A stretch of 64,000 nt of DNA from Piliocolobus tephrosceles (Eukaryota > Chordata > Mammalia > Primates > Cercopithecidae). The stretch is from assembly GCF_002776525.5 (NCBI RefSeq), contig NC_045437.1, forward strand, positions 131,660,590 through 131,724,589, given 5' to 3'. Under the pieces are notes generated by a model. That model was given only the letters and a program-made list of their open reading frames with translations, made no database searches and was not told where the DNA came from. Shown in pieces: positions 22,178-34,560 of this stretch (the stretch's first letter is position 1; each line of letters opens with the position of its first letter). The position numbers and the translations under genes were made by a program.

Positions 22178-22469
22178 TTTTTTTTTTGAGATGAAGTCTC
22201 ACTCTGTTGCCCAGGCTGGAGTGCAGTGGTGCCATCTCGGCTCACTGCAAACTCCGCCTCCCGTGTTCATGCCCTTCTCCCGCCTCAGCCTCCTGAGTAG
22301 CTGGGACTACAGGCGCCCGCCACCATGCCTGGCTAATTTTTTTGTGTTTGTAGTAGAGACGGGGTTTCACCATGTTAGCCAGGATGGTCTCGATCTCCTG
22401 ACCTTGTGATCCGCCAGCCTCGGCCTCCCAAAGTGCTGGGATTACAGGCGTGAGCCCCGGCTCCGGGCC
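22178..22469 (-). mobile_element. AluY, minus strand, nested in L2
   Basis: A full Alu in reverse from a T9 tail to 'cccggctccgggcc'. 'ttagccaggatggtctcgat' is the AluY-type wording. The flanks share 'cagtttatc' (22169-22177 and 22470-22478), a 9-bp direct repeat consistent with a target-site duplication. The last bases of the 5' end ('gagccccggctccgggcc') differ from the usual Alu start. Confidence 0.95.
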
Positions 22470-22479
22470 CAGTTTATCA

Positions 22480-25400
22480 TTTTTAAAAGATCATTCTGAA
22501 TGCCACATGGAGAAAGGGGTAGGAAACAGACTCATGATGCTGCCTCACTCAGCTGTGGCTGGTATAGGGAGAGAGGGATTTGTCCTCTGCATATATGTCT
22601 ATGTTGAACAAGTCAAGGAGATTTTCTTTGCCCAGTGGCATCCAGGGATTTGTGTTCTGCCAGGACCTTATGATGTGGCTTTCGCAACACAGTGAAAGGT
22701 TTGCATGTTACAGAGACGTGAGGGAATCGCACGGAAAACCTCCTTCCTCTCTGCAGCATCTGGCATGAGGAAGGTCGTGAGCTTTCACAGTGAAAAGGCA
22801 GAAAGACTGCAGGTGGAATGGAACAACAGCCCACCAAGTAGTCTCCCTTCTTGGCAAATTGTTTGTTTACTCGTGTGGAGCAGAGCTGATGTAGATGGGC
22901 TGCCTGAGCCCCAGGGTGAGCCCAGGAGTGGAATGCTAGGGGATGAAAAGTTAGATGACTAAAAACTTTGTCTTGTCATTCTCACAAGGGACAATGTTTT
23001 GTGAATAACACGTCTGAGCTGCAGAGGTCTCAAGGGTTTACAACTAGTGATTAAAACAGTGCAACTCTGTGTGAATGTAGTTTCAAGTAAGATCATTAAA
23101 ATGTTGCTGTAGCCAAAAATGGCTAAAAGAAAGAGGCAGTAAACAATGCCCAGGTTTGGCTTTTGAGCTCAGAGGTAATTGCTTTTGAATCTTCTTTTTG
23201 ACAGATCCATCACTAGTCACGAAATTTGAGATTTGTTGATTCAGAATCATTGAGACTTGGATCTGAAATGGACCTTACAGTGAAATGGGTTGGGCCTTGG
23301 TTTTACACATGGGTACAATCTGAGACCCAGAAGAGGCGTGACTTGTCCCGTTTCTTGATTTAAGCTATTTCCTCTAGAGCAGACTTAAGGCAAATAGTAT
23401 ATCCCTTTGGCATAACGTGGCTTTTTTCAAATCCCAACTCCCCCCACCCAGTACTTTCATTCTTTGCCTGGTATTGCAGAAGCTCAGTGGAGCTGTGTGG
23501 CTGCAACAAAACTAAATTTCCTGTTTTGAAATCAAATTGATGGAGCGATCTGAGACTCACCCTCCATAATAAGGGAAATTTTCTTAAAATATTTTGAAAG
23601 TGGCAGTATTTTCTCTAAGGAATAACTGAAAGATGGATTCATTTTCTTCATTAAATATGGAATGAGATTGCCAGAGAAGTTTTAATCTGTAATTTTAAGA
23701 GATGGAGATACAAGAGGAGATTATTTTTGTGGATAAAGTAAGTTTGGGTGTATACTTTGAATAGGAAGCTTTTCAGGCAGCTGTTAAAATCTTTAAGAAA
23801 ATTTTACCCCCATTGGAAGGGTGGTACTTATCACCTGGACATGGAGAATTTTAGAGCTTTAGGAATAAACTGACAATTCTCTGATTCTGAGCAGTCTAGC
23901 TTTGCCTTGATGAAGAGGCTAACACTCTTCCTGGGTTCTGTCCGAAAGCCCCAAGGCCTTCAGGCTCCATGGAAGGGCTTTCTGCATTCAAATCACCCCT
24001 AATAGACCACCTAATTGGCTAATTGTAGGCTCAGCCGTTCACTTGGGCTGCAATTAGCCACTTACTTCTTACTTTGCAGATACAAGTGGCCACTTGAATT
24101 CTCAAAAAGTCCTTTGTGAATTCAGTTATTTGTGTGTCTCATTCCACCTGGACAGAGAGTAGTTAGAAAAAAGAGTAAAGTAAAATAAATGATAGTCCTT
24201 GAAATAAAATCCCTCTGAAATCTGGCTCAGGCTTTCTCAATTCTGAAATGACAATAACCTGAACAGTTAGTTCTTTTTTCAAAAAAATGCATATTACACA
24301 TAACACACACATATATCCCAGTAACTGGAGACTTAATTTTTCTCTTAGTGTCCTTAATGTAGAGCAAGACATACCCACCTGCTGTTTTTCAGCTTCTTAA
24401 CTTTCCATAAATCTACTTTTCCAACCCTTAGATCTGCTGTGTGTAATTTAATTGGCTACCGTACCTTTCTGTATAAAATGAATGTGCTAATTTCTAGAGT
24501 GATGCATTAATTCTCTTTGTTATCCACAAAATTCTGGAGAAATAGAAGATCTATTTTAAATGTCTGCCCCTCGCTGACTCTGTCTTCTAGCAAAGTGGAA
24601 GAACTATTGTTTTCCTACACCCTTTTGATGTGGTCGGTTATTGTTATGTTGGGTCAAAGGGACTTACCTGGGGGATGACAGATGCAGACACTCTGCCACC
24701 AGCTTCCTTAGAAGTGCACAATAGCAACCAAATCAAATCACTGAGAGGATACTGGGTAGAAAGTTGCTTTTGGGGAGAATTCTAGGAAAGAGAAGACTGT
24801 GACCTCTGTTACTGCACAATGTCAAGGACAGATGGGAAGAAGGTATGAATCAATACATGTCAACGGCACAGATGGTATAGCCATACAGTGTCCACATCCT
24901 GATTTTCTATCCCCTGAAACTGAAATTAATAATGCCTTCATTATAGGCAGTAGCTGCCAAGCAGCTGAGAGAACCCAGCACAACTAAGAGCACTGCTCTG
25001 AGCAAGGTGTTTGAAACAGGAGTTTTCGCTGTCTCTGTCTGTCTCTTTTTCTCTTTTACAAGGTTAGGAATGCTACGGATCAGGCGCAAACGGGAATCAT
25101 CTTTTGATGCTGAGTTTTACAGCTTCAAGAAACCAAAGATAGAGCAACTATGGTTGCTTCCTGCTTTGCAAAATGTTTGTGCCAGGGAATCTTTCCCCAG
25201 GTTCTGGCCATGTCATAAGGGAGAGGGTTAACTCTGCTGTGCCAATTATTGGGCTTGGGGTGTTGAAGATCTCAGACCAGGGTTGGAAGTGGAGTGCAAA
25301 GTAAAAAATAAGCAACCACAAACCGCCAAAACAAGTATTGGTACATCTCCACAAGCTCCGGCTAGTAATGATGAATTCAGTATTCATCACGTGGACTAAT

Positions 25401-26278
25401 TAATGCACGCTAACACATCCCAGTGCAATTTGCAAGTCACAGATTGCATTAGGTGATACAAATGACTCATTTGTGAACCTGAAGGATGACCTTTGGCAGG
25501 ACTATCTGCTGACCTCAAAAATATTAAAGAAAGGTTATTTCACCTTGCCATTGTCTCCAAATGCCAAAATAGCCCAATTAAAAACCTTGACTTGGAACCA
25601 TAGGAGCAGATGCGAGTCCTAAAGGGCATTAATTATTTTCAGTGTCAGCTGGTTGTATAACTGAGGCCAAATGAGAGTTTGGAAAGCTATTAAGGCAGTG
25701 TATTATACGCACTAGGTCTAAGATTTGAATTCAGAATAAGGTGTAGGTTTCATCTATTTAGGCAAGCTGTACAGAATTTGTGCTGGCTGTCCTGTTAAGA
25801 ATTAAGGGCTAACATAGGTGAAATGAAGCCCATCACCCTTGCTGGGTTCTCCCCTCTGCAATCATTCATTTATTTTCCTAAGTCTATTTGCAGAACTATC
25901 ATTAGTTACCATAATGTGAGGTCAAATGCATAAACGTGTGCAGTATTAGCTTGCTTCCAAGTGGACTTTTCTCCCTCTCTACAAGTCTAAGCACTGAAAA
26001 TGATCCTGTACTATTTCCATCCCCAAATGTGGTGACAGATGAAGATATGTACCCAAGCTAGGTTCCCATATGGCTAATTTCTACATTTGTTTTAACAACA
26101 TGAAGATTTTTAGGCAAATTAAAACACAAGGACCTCCATATTCATGGCATCCTCTCCAATGCCGTCATCCCTTCCTCCAGGTGGGTTTCAGGGAGTCACA
26201 CTGGGGCCAGAGCCTGCACTAAAAGGAGAAGGGGCAAGCATGTCTATGAGGTGTGATTGACTCACAAGAGTTCCTGTT
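22480..26278. other. long unique block
   Basis: After a short L2 remainder (to about 22560) I recognise almost no transposons for 3.7 kb; 23260-23350 may be a decayed MIR. Inverted homeodomain-like sites lie at 24017-24059, and an 8-bp-arm hairpin at 25369-25389 is followed by 'cacgtggactaattaatgca'. No exon recognised. It could hold conserved elements. Confidence 0.4.
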
Positions 26279-26295
26279 AAAAAAAAAAAAAAATG

Positions 26296-26477
26296 GAGCC
26301 AGGTGCAGTGGCTCATGCCTATAATCCCAGTTACTTGGGAGACTGAGAAGGGAGGATCACTTGAGCCCAGAAGTTGCAGGCTGGAGGCTGCAGTGAGCTA
26401 AGATTGCACCACTGCATTCCAGGCTGGGCAACAGAGCAAGACCATGTTTCTTAAAAAAAAGAAAGAAAGAAAGAAAA
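26296..26477 (+). mobile_element. monomeric Alu (right arm / FRAM-like)
   Basis: Begins after a 14-A run with 'gagccaggtgcagtggctca' and includes the right-arm-specific 'ggaggatcacttgagcccag' segment, ending in 'agagcaagaccatgtttctt', an A run and a GAAA repeat. The left arm is absent. Either a free right-arm monomer or a 5'-truncated AluJ whose central A-linker is the preceding A run. Confidence 0.85.
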
Positions 26478-26694
26478 ATTCCCTTGCCGTTGCCTGCTGC
26501 ACATGCCTTTCAAGTCACAAACTTTTACTGTGGACACTGGCACCAAGGTCTGCCATGTGTTCAGTAGGTACAAAGCAGAGGTGTTGGAGGGCAGGGAACA
26601 ACATATTCTTTTCAGCCTCTTTAGAGCTGAAGTTTCAGATTCTGGTTCACCTTCATGTCCAGTTGAGAGGGATGGAAAAGGTAGAACAATATGA

Positions 26695-26850
26695 TAGGAA
26701 GTCCAGGGGATTGGGGACCAGGCAAATCTGGGTTTGGATCTCAGTTTGGTTATTTAGTTGCTGTGTAAACCTGAGTATGTCCCTGACTCAGCTTCAGTGT
26801 CCTCATCTCAATCATAACACCTGATGGGATTAAGAAGATCACGTTAAGTA
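26695..26850 (+). mobile_element. MIR SINE
   Basis: 'ggcaaatctgggtttggatc', 'gttgctgtgtaaacctgagt' and 'agcttcagtgtcctcatctc' follow MIR order. The 3' part is lost into the adjacent TG/CA repeat. Confidence 0.8.
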
Positions 26851-26889
26851 TATGTGTGTGTATACACACATACACACACACACACATAT
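26851..26889. repeat. (TG)n-(CA)n palindromic microsatellite
   Basis: TG repeats turn into CA repeats across a TATA centre; 26855-26870 is a perfect 16-bp palindrome. Confidence 0.9.
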
Positions 26890-27089
26890 AATGAGCACCT
26901 TTTTTGGATACATCTTTCAATTTCTCATATATATATGTTGCCAGTTATATACACATATACCTAAAGAGGTGCTAGGATATCATGGCTATTGTTATTTTTA
27001 TTATGGGGAATTTATAGACAGTTTTCAGAGATCTCATTTTTTTCCTCTAGGTTTTTTTTTCTGTCCTTTTATGGGGCTATGTGCAAGGC

Positions 27090-27290
27090 ATATAGCAGAA
27101 AAACACAGCTTAGAAATTAGAGTCCTGTCTTCAAAGCCCTGTTTGGTTGGAAAGTTGCTTAATCTTTATAAACTTCAGATTGCTATCTATAAATTGGGAT
27201 AATAATACATACCATTGTGTTTTTTGAGAGGGTTAAATGAGATAATGGATGCATGTGGTGCTTGGTATTTGGTTGGAGTTTGATCAATGA
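27090..27290 (+). mobile_element. MIR SINE
   Basis: 'ggttggaaagttgcttaatc', 'agattgctatctataaattg' followed by 'ggataataatac', 'gggttaaatgagataatgga' are MIR-like and colinear. Confidence 0.85.
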
Positions 27291-27299
27291 ATGCAACCT

Positions 27300-28554
27300 T
27301 ACTGTCCTTGCACCCAGAATATTCCTATCCTTTGTCCCCACATATGCTGTTAATAAGCCTTTAGTTGAGAGAAGATGTAGTTCTGTTTCAGGTTTCCCAG
27401 ACTAGTTCCCTGGTGTTTATTTATTCCAAAAAATGAGCACCGTTGTTGAAATACGTCTTCACTAGACATTGATGATTTGTAACTTCTCATTCTCAAAGTT
27501 GAAGGGAGATCTGCTTTTTCATTTGGTGTCTTTATGTTTCTCTGTTGTTTTCCAGCACATTATTTGGTGACGTCCCATGTTACAGATCAAAATATGGCAG
27601 GCATCAAGATTGTTCTCACTGGCCTCTCAGATATGGTTGATGTTATCTGTGAGATAACCCTCTCCAGGGATTTTCTCCTCTGGCTACTTAGACCACATGT
27701 TACCCAAGCAACATGAGTACTGTGTTCCCCCTACAAGGTTGTTATTATTCCAAACTGCCATTTCACACACACACACACAAATCTTAATTTCATCCTAAGA
27801 CCCTCATAAATGCCAGCAGCTGATGAAAGCAGGTTTGTTTCTTGCTCTTTGGGAGGTGGCCACCCATGTCAGCACTGGAGACTGTCTGCACATCCTCGCA
27901 GGCCCAACAAGTGCTAAACAGATGGAGTGAGTTCAGAGCTGAATTACCAAGGAGAAAATTCTGTTCTTTCACCAAATGTGATTTTTAACAGCCATTTGCA
28001 AAGAACGCTAGGCCATGGAATATTGTGAAGTTTGGCTTCATGGATAATGAATGCCTTAGTTGAAGCCCATTCAAACTCTGTCAGAAGCTAATTTCTATAT
28101 TAGAAGCCTGCCCTTAAATTTCAAGAAAGCAAGCATGCATTTCTGAATGCATGGGCTGACTTTGTACCAGAACGGAACTTCCTATTGGACAGTAACTTGC
28201 CCTAATTTTGGTGTGCCTTGCCCAGCACACAGGATGCTGCTCTGAGTATTTGGTAAATAAATGATAACTTCATTGTTAGTCCATTCTCTCCAGAAATGAA
28301 CTCAATGTAAAGTAAGGGTAAGTGTGGGGAATGGAGAGAGATGGGTGAGAGATGGGTTTAGTTACATGAGCACTCAGATAACCTTGTCATAAAGTGGCTT
28401 AACTATACACACAGTATTCCACTGAGGGATCAGTAAATTATTAAATCTCAGTTTCTCAATTTTTCTGTCTTAGTCTCAATCTCTTTATCTCTTACTAATT
28501 CTGTCTCCCAGTCTCTGTCTCATAACACTAATGGTAATCCGTCCTTCCCCAGTA
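27300..28554. other. mostly unique sequence
   Basis: Contains a CA microsatellite (27763-27779) and a probable L2 3' end at 28205-28270 ('gccttgcccagcacacagga', ending 'ggtaaataaatgataac'). Nothing else recognised. Confidence 0.45.
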
Positions 28555-28735
28555 TCGGTTCTCAAGCCTTAGCTCACAGAGAAATCACCTAAGAAACTAG
28601 TTAAAAGTGCAACTCCTTGGACTTGACTCTGAGAGTCTGTTTCCATAAAGTTGGGTGGGCCTGAGAAGCCTGTGTTTTAGCAGAACCCTCCTCCCCACCC
28701 CAGGAGATGCTAGTATAAATTGCCCTTAAGCCATG
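28555..28735 (+). mobile_element. MER5A-type hAT-Charlie MITE
   Basis: 'agaaatcacctaagaaacta' followed by 'gttaaaagtgcaactccttgg' and, later, 'ggcctgagaagcctgtgttt' match the MER5A consensus order. Diverged, with the 3' inverted terminus degraded. Strand assignment is nominal because the element is nearly palindromic. Confidence 0.8.
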
Positions 28736-28739
28736 TTTT

Positions 28740-30344
28740 GGGAGAAGCTAGATGATGCTGATGGAGACCAACTTGCTTCACCATCAGCAAGGTTGCAAAA
28801 TACAAGAAGACTGAAAGAGTTTCCAGTAGTTTGATGGCTTTTTAATCATTGCTAGTATCAGTGGAATTCTTTAAACAAAATCTCCATAAAATTCTTCCTT
28901 CAAATGAAATAGAGAACGCCTGCAAATAAAACCTCTCCCAAGTAAAGCTGCCCTGACTGAAGGAGAGGGAGGCCTAGGGAGCCCTACCACTTGCCTTCTC
29001 TCTCTCTCTTCTATCTTCAATGGCCCCAGTGTTCTGGGCAGTGTTCCTAGAGTCCACATCCCCCTTTCTTCCCAAAGGCACCCATGATGAAGGCCTGGGT
29101 CCCTGTGACAGGAAAGATGACCTTATAGGATGTCCGAGTTCTAGCTCTAGCCTTTCCTCTTTGCAGCATGGCCTCAGGAAACTTATTTAATCTTCCTCAC
29201 CTTCAGCACATCCCTTGAGGGAAAAGAGGGAATTTGGGCTAAATCAGTTTTTCTAGATGTCCCGTCATTCACAGACTCACTGTGACTTTTGCTATAGATG
29301 AGTACAACCTGGAATATTTACTCCATATTTGTCTTTGTAATAGAAGAAATCTGTTCACTATTTCTTAGCTAAATATTCACTTAAGTTTTGAGATAAGCAA
29401 TGCTCTCTAAAATTAAAAGTTTGATGTGCCACTTATGGTTTTTCTTTCCTAACACACTTGAAGATAAATACATAACCACTAACAAGTGTGTATACCTAAA
29501 ATCAGTGGTTTGCACATGACCCTTGAGAAACATCAAGCCGGATGGTCTCTAAAGACCTCCTGCTCCATTCAGTGGAGCTTGTATCCAGGTAGTTCTGTCT
29601 TGTTATTACCTCAGGGGTTTACAGATGGGGGTAGTTTATAGGGAAAAACAAAGAAATCCTCTGAGTGTTATAAGCAAATGAAAGGAGAGAGGAGGACAAG
29701 AATTGCTTGTATTGCTGGAAACAATGAGGGAGCTTGAGGCTTGGAGAGTACGTACAAAGGATCTAAATGGTTCAAAGAGAGCTTTCAATATTAGTTTTGT
29801 AGAGACATAGGGCCACTAACTGCTTGATTTTATTTAGGTATAATAGGGAGCTTAATAACCAAGAACATCATTGGTTTCTTGTTTGTTTGTTTTATTGAGT
29901 GTCAAAGAGCTAACAGTTTTTGTTATAGATCTCCCAGGGCTGAAATTGGCTAGTTAGGACAGTGGCAAGGCAGGACGCTAGTGAAGAGTCTCAGAAAAGA
30001 GCCTTACCCTGTCCTTGGTATATTTCGAAAACTGAGCTCTAAATAAATGGTTTCAAGAGACACGTTGTGGGAGGCGGAGGATGTTGAAGTCTTGCTTGCG
30101 GCACACATTGCAGAAGGAAAGACAATGTTTATGACCTGCTTATTGCATGGAAGGGGAGAGAATGGCTCCAAATGTATACCCGCTGAGCTGGCTTGGAAAA
30201 TGCACGCAGACAATCTAGCAGTCATGGTGGTCCAGAGCAAGGTAATAAAAAATGTAATTGAAAAGTAAGGGAAACTATAGCATGATTAAATTTGGCCAGC
30301 ATTGAAGCACACAGTTATAACATGGAAGTCAGCCCAGAGTACTT
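28740..30344. other. unique sequence
   Basis: A possible MIR remnant at 29125-29210 is too weak to call. TTTG run near 29878-29892. No exon recognised. Confidence 0.45.
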
Positions 30345-30570
30345 ATTAGGTTAACAACTTTGGCTTCAGAGACAGACAGACCTGGGTTCAAATCCCATCT
30401 CTGCCCCTTCCTGGTTGTGATTGCTTGGACAAGGTGCTTAATCTTTCTGAGCCTTAGTTTGTTCACCTGCCAAATGGATCTAATATATACTTCCAGGGCC
30501 ACCTTAAGTATTTCATGACTTAAAGAACTTTGTACAATGTTTGGCATATAGAATAATATTTTAGTAAATT
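30345..30570 (+). mobile_element. MIR SINE
   Basis: 'gacagacctgggttcaaatc' followed by 'ccatctctgccccttcctgg', 'aaggtgcttaatctttctga' followed by 'gccttagtttgttcacctgcc': one of the best preserved MIRs in the window. Confidence 0.95.
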
Positions 30571-30599
30571 GTACGTGCTATTTTTATGTGATGGTATTA

Positions 30600-33500
30600 T
30601 TTCGTTCTACCAAATCCAATGAGATAAGTAGTATATAGGTGGCCCATAGAGATGGAAAGGAGATTGCTAAGACTCTGCCATTTTCCCAGAAGTGCCCATT
30701 GTGTGCCTCTGTAATGCTGCATTCTTATGACTAATATTAATCTTGAAAAGTCATTACTTAATGACCTTGAGATAGCTATGACAGGGTCACTTGTCATGCC
30801 ACGTGAATCCTGACTAAGATTTCAAGGACAAGAAGTCTTTGGACAGATAATTTCCATCCTTGGCATAAAGGCACTTCTCAGTAGGTACAGGAGGATTAAG
30901 AAGAAGTAAAGAACTGTGACCTGATTGCAGTCTATTCAGCCAACATCAGCCAAATTTGGAGCCCTCTTTGTCAGTCAGGAGGGCACCCACACTTGTCAGG
31001 AGCTACAGGTGTTGAAGGCATGAAAAGGCAAGGTCTGTCAGGACATTGTGAATCAGGAAAACCAGACCTTTGCTCTTCAGAGACTCCCACACATGAAGGT
31101 TCTTAATAAACTTTCTCACCTGCCAGAAAGTGTGAAAGCCCCAAACATGGACCCCTCTTGATAAGCCTGGTGTTATTGCATTGAGTTTTGTTATCCGTTT
31201 CTAGAAAAGATAAAGCAAGCTTATTTTGTAACTTCTTTTCTTGTTTTTACTTACTCTGTCTTCATCTTAATTAACAACAACAACAACCAAGAATGCCAGA
31301 ATTCTCTTGTAGCACTAACCCCGTTCTCTGCCTCCTTGTCTTCCTCCTTGAAAAGGCACTAGGCATCTGTTGCTTTAAGGGCCACAGATCTCCTTACTGT
31401 TTGTGCCATAACTAAGAGTTGCTTGTGTGTCTCCACGGAATTCGCCCCACCCCTGATTGCTTTACATAAATGTCCAATTAATGCCAGTTAAAAGTTCTTG
31501 TTCCTTGTCTGTCTGAAGGAAGAGACAAAGAAAGGGAGTGGAGATGGCCCCGCTGCTGTGGCCATGTCCTACTTCTGGGATGCATTACCAGCAATTTCTT
31601 TCCACATGTTTTTGCATTGTTTCTTCTTACATTTATCCTCTGACTATTGTTTCCTTTTGTTCCAGCAACAGCTGGAAATGGTAAATTTGTGTGTTGAGCC
31701 AATGTTTTCCTTTGCCCCGGCATTTCTAAACATTTATTTTCCTACAAGTCAGAAGTACCAGCAAAGAACGCTTTTGGAAAGATCGTCATCCCGGTGGCTG
31801 CCCATCGCCCTCCGAGGCTGTCCCTTTAAATGAGGCCCCCAGAGTTCACTTTCTGAAGTTCATTAGCTTGTGTTATCAATAATTTAGGATAATACTCCGG
31901 TGGAGCCTGAGTGCCTGGCCCGCCCCATTTCCACTGTCAGTTTTCTCATAGCCTAGCAGTCCAGTGAACTTGATAAGTGTCCCATCATCCTGTTAATCAA
32001 ATTACTTATGAACTAAAATTGACAGTTTTCATTAATTATAAAGGATTATTCTAATTGCAATTCAAATTTATTCATTTAGAACAGACGGCATTCAGTAATA
32101 TTTCAGGAAATTTGCATATTAAATGGAGAGGGTCGTCCATTAAGTATGGTAATGTATGCATATTTCCTTATTTTTAACTTCCAGGCCATATGCACTGCTG
32201 CTACTTCAGCAGGTGAAAAACCAGAACGTGCTTAATTTGTTCAACAAACACAGGGGCCAGAGCACATCTTTTGGCACTGGGTACTGGCATCCTTCTACCT
32301 TTATTCCTTCTGCCTTTCCTTTCTCCACCTCCTACCGCCCCACACACAGCCAAAACCGTGGTTGATCTTTCGAAGAAACTTTTTTGATAAACCTGGGCAT
32401 TTCGCCCCCTCCTTTTCTTTTTCTTAAATGTAGGCACAGCTGGTAAGGGTTGATTGAAATGTTTTGCCATAGAAGCTGTGTTCATTAATTTCTTCAAGAT
32501 GCTGAAGTAGGCATTAAGGTTGCCGGCTGGAGTCCTTCCCTGTGACATGTGGAACAGCAAGGGGCCTAATAGTCAGCCTTGTAACATCAACTGGTTACCC
32601 CCCTCGTGCGGCATGAACCTTTCCCCTCCAGTGAAAAATGAACCTGTCTGAGACAAAAGCACAAACCACGCATGCAATGAGACAGTGCCATTATTCACAC
32701 CCATATAGGCTGTTTTCAGAGATCATTAAAAATCATATCTCCATGATATTAATAAGCACCTTCCCTGATCCAGGTCTCGGGTAACAGAAAGGTATATTTA
32801 GCGCTGCCCCCACCACCTACCTAATCTGAGATCATGAATCTGGGAGGAAAAAAATGCATGTAAGATGAAGGTTAACAAGCTGGTGTGGTAGGAGCCACTT
32901 GGCTTTTGAAACAGCTGGTGTGTCCCAGCTCTCCCTACACCAGGCCGAGTGGAGAAAGACAGGGTGTGGCCCCCACCAAGTCAAGTTGTTTGTGATGACT
33001 TTTGCCTCTCCTCCTCAGAAATTATTGATATCTGGTCTTAATGATCTGAAGAAAGCATCCGCCAGCTCATTCATCTCCAAAAACTCACATTGAATAACTG
33101 GTTGCTCATTTAGCCTGGTTTCAAGTAGACTTGTTTTTCATTTTCTGCAGTTAAACTAAAGGCTTTGTTGTTTTATGTACAGATATTTTATTTGTGGAAC
33201 ATATTTATTTCAGTCTGTTGGTATAATACTCACGCTCTTGTGGCCATATGTTATTGATTGAAAAGCCTCCATGAACTCAAATTCTGAATAGGCACTGTGT
33301 CCTTGGTAGGTGTCCGAGAGGCAGAGATGGAGGGCCTGCTCCCTGCCTTGCCAAACCCATACCTAGGGCCCTTTCCACTGCCCTCCCTCCTCCCAAGCAA
33401 TATGTAAATTACAACTGGTGCGGAGTCCGATTAATGCTTCAGTTGTTTATGCAACCTCTCCCCAAATCTCAGTGGGAGCATGCAGTACCCAGTTTCCTCC

Positions 33501-34270
33501 TTGTTGGGGTACAGCCATTTCTGCTAGAATCACTAGGATCGAGAAAACAGACCACCAAAGGCTATGTCTGAAAACACTGATAGAAAATTCTCAGAAATCA
33601 TTCAAGCCCACTGACGTTTGTTAAGTCAAGCGAAATGTCCCCCTGTGGAACATCTTTTCCTCCACTTGGTTCAGCTTTAGAACCGTGAAGCCCTGATCTT
33701 ACTCCTATTTCTGATGTGAGTTAATTTTCAATGCAAGTTTTAAAAAATTTAATTGTCACTGATTACTTTGACATGCAATAGTAAAATAATATAAAAGAAT
33801 CCCACAAATGATTAAAGTAAAACTTAACAACATACTGCATTTAAAAAATCCGTTAACTCTACTTTTGTTATGGGAAATATTAAGTTGCATAATGTGACCC
33901 AGCGGTACAGGATAATTGCTTAAGAAGCTGTATTATACAGATATTTTGTATATTATATCCTCATGTGCAATATTTCTGGTGATGAATTCCTCAGCAGAAA
34001 AAGGCCCTCTTGAATGGATGTTGATTATATCAGAATGTGCACCAAAAGTGATGCCAGGAATAGAAGGTGGTCCTGGATATGCAGGCATCCTCTGGAAATG
34101 TTGAGGACAATATCTCAGGAATTGCCTTTGCGCTCAGCATCTATACTGTGTGCAAGAATGACTACTAAACCCTTTTTCATGTGCTACACTTTTTTTTTTC
34201 TTGAGGCTGATAGAGAGTAGGAAGGACAGGAATACAAGTGATGTATAAAACATGGCACAGAGCTAATGAG
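30600..34270. promoter_or_regulatory. 3.7-kb transposon-free block, candidate regulatory domain
   Basis: I recognise no interspersed repeat across this block. 31980-32160 is especially rich in developmental-type motifs: 'gttaatcaaattac', 'cattaattataaag', 'ctaattgcaattc' and an octamer-like 'atttgcatat' (32110-32119). Repeat exclusion of this length with such motifs is typical of conserved enhancers, though conservation cannot be tested from one sequence. A possible short exon lies at 31666-31680. Confidence 0.35.
31666..31680 (+). other. possible 15-nt microexon
   Basis: A strong acceptor context ends at AG 31664-31665: a branch-point-like CTGAC (A at 31643) lies 22 bases upstream, followed by the T-rich tract 'tttccttttgttccag'. 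Fifteen bases later a donor-like 'ATG|GTAAAT' follows at 31681. Fifteen bases is a multiple of three and could code for QQLEM. No host gene is visible in the window, and such combinations also occur by chance. Confidence 0.15.
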
Positions 34271-34279
34271 GCGGAATTA

Positions 34280-34385
34280 GGCGTAGTGGAGGGAACTAAC
34301 CTCTCTGAGCCTCATTTATTATATCTGCAAAGTGGAGCTAACATTTGGCCTACCTTTTTCATGGGGCTGTTGTGAAGATCCCCTG
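34280..34385 (+). mobile_element. MIR SINE, 3' part
   Basis: 'aactaacctctctgagcctc', 'tatctgcaaagtggagctaa' and 'catggggctgttgtgaagat' are in MIR order; the tRNA-like 5' part is missing. Confidence 0.85.
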
Positions 34386-34404
34386 AGACCCATCTGTTTT
34401 CCAA

Positions 34405-34560
34405 ATTCTCCTGTTCGTCAGAATCACCTGAGAGTAGTTAAAATACACATCTCCAGGCCCTTCTACCAAGGGATTTTAGTTCAGCAGGCCTGGGATGAGG
34501 CTTGAGAATCTGTATTCTTAAATATTCTCAGGTGATTTTTATGATCCAGCAAATTTGGAA
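34405..34560 (+). mobile_element. MER5A-type hAT-Charlie MITE
   Basis: 'cagaatcacctgagagtagt', 'acacatctccaggcccttct', 'gaggcttgagaatctgtatt' and 'ctcaggtgatttttatgatc' follow MER5A. The ends 'aatcacctgag' and 'ctcaggtgatt' are inverted copies of each other, as expected for its termini. Confidence 0.9.
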
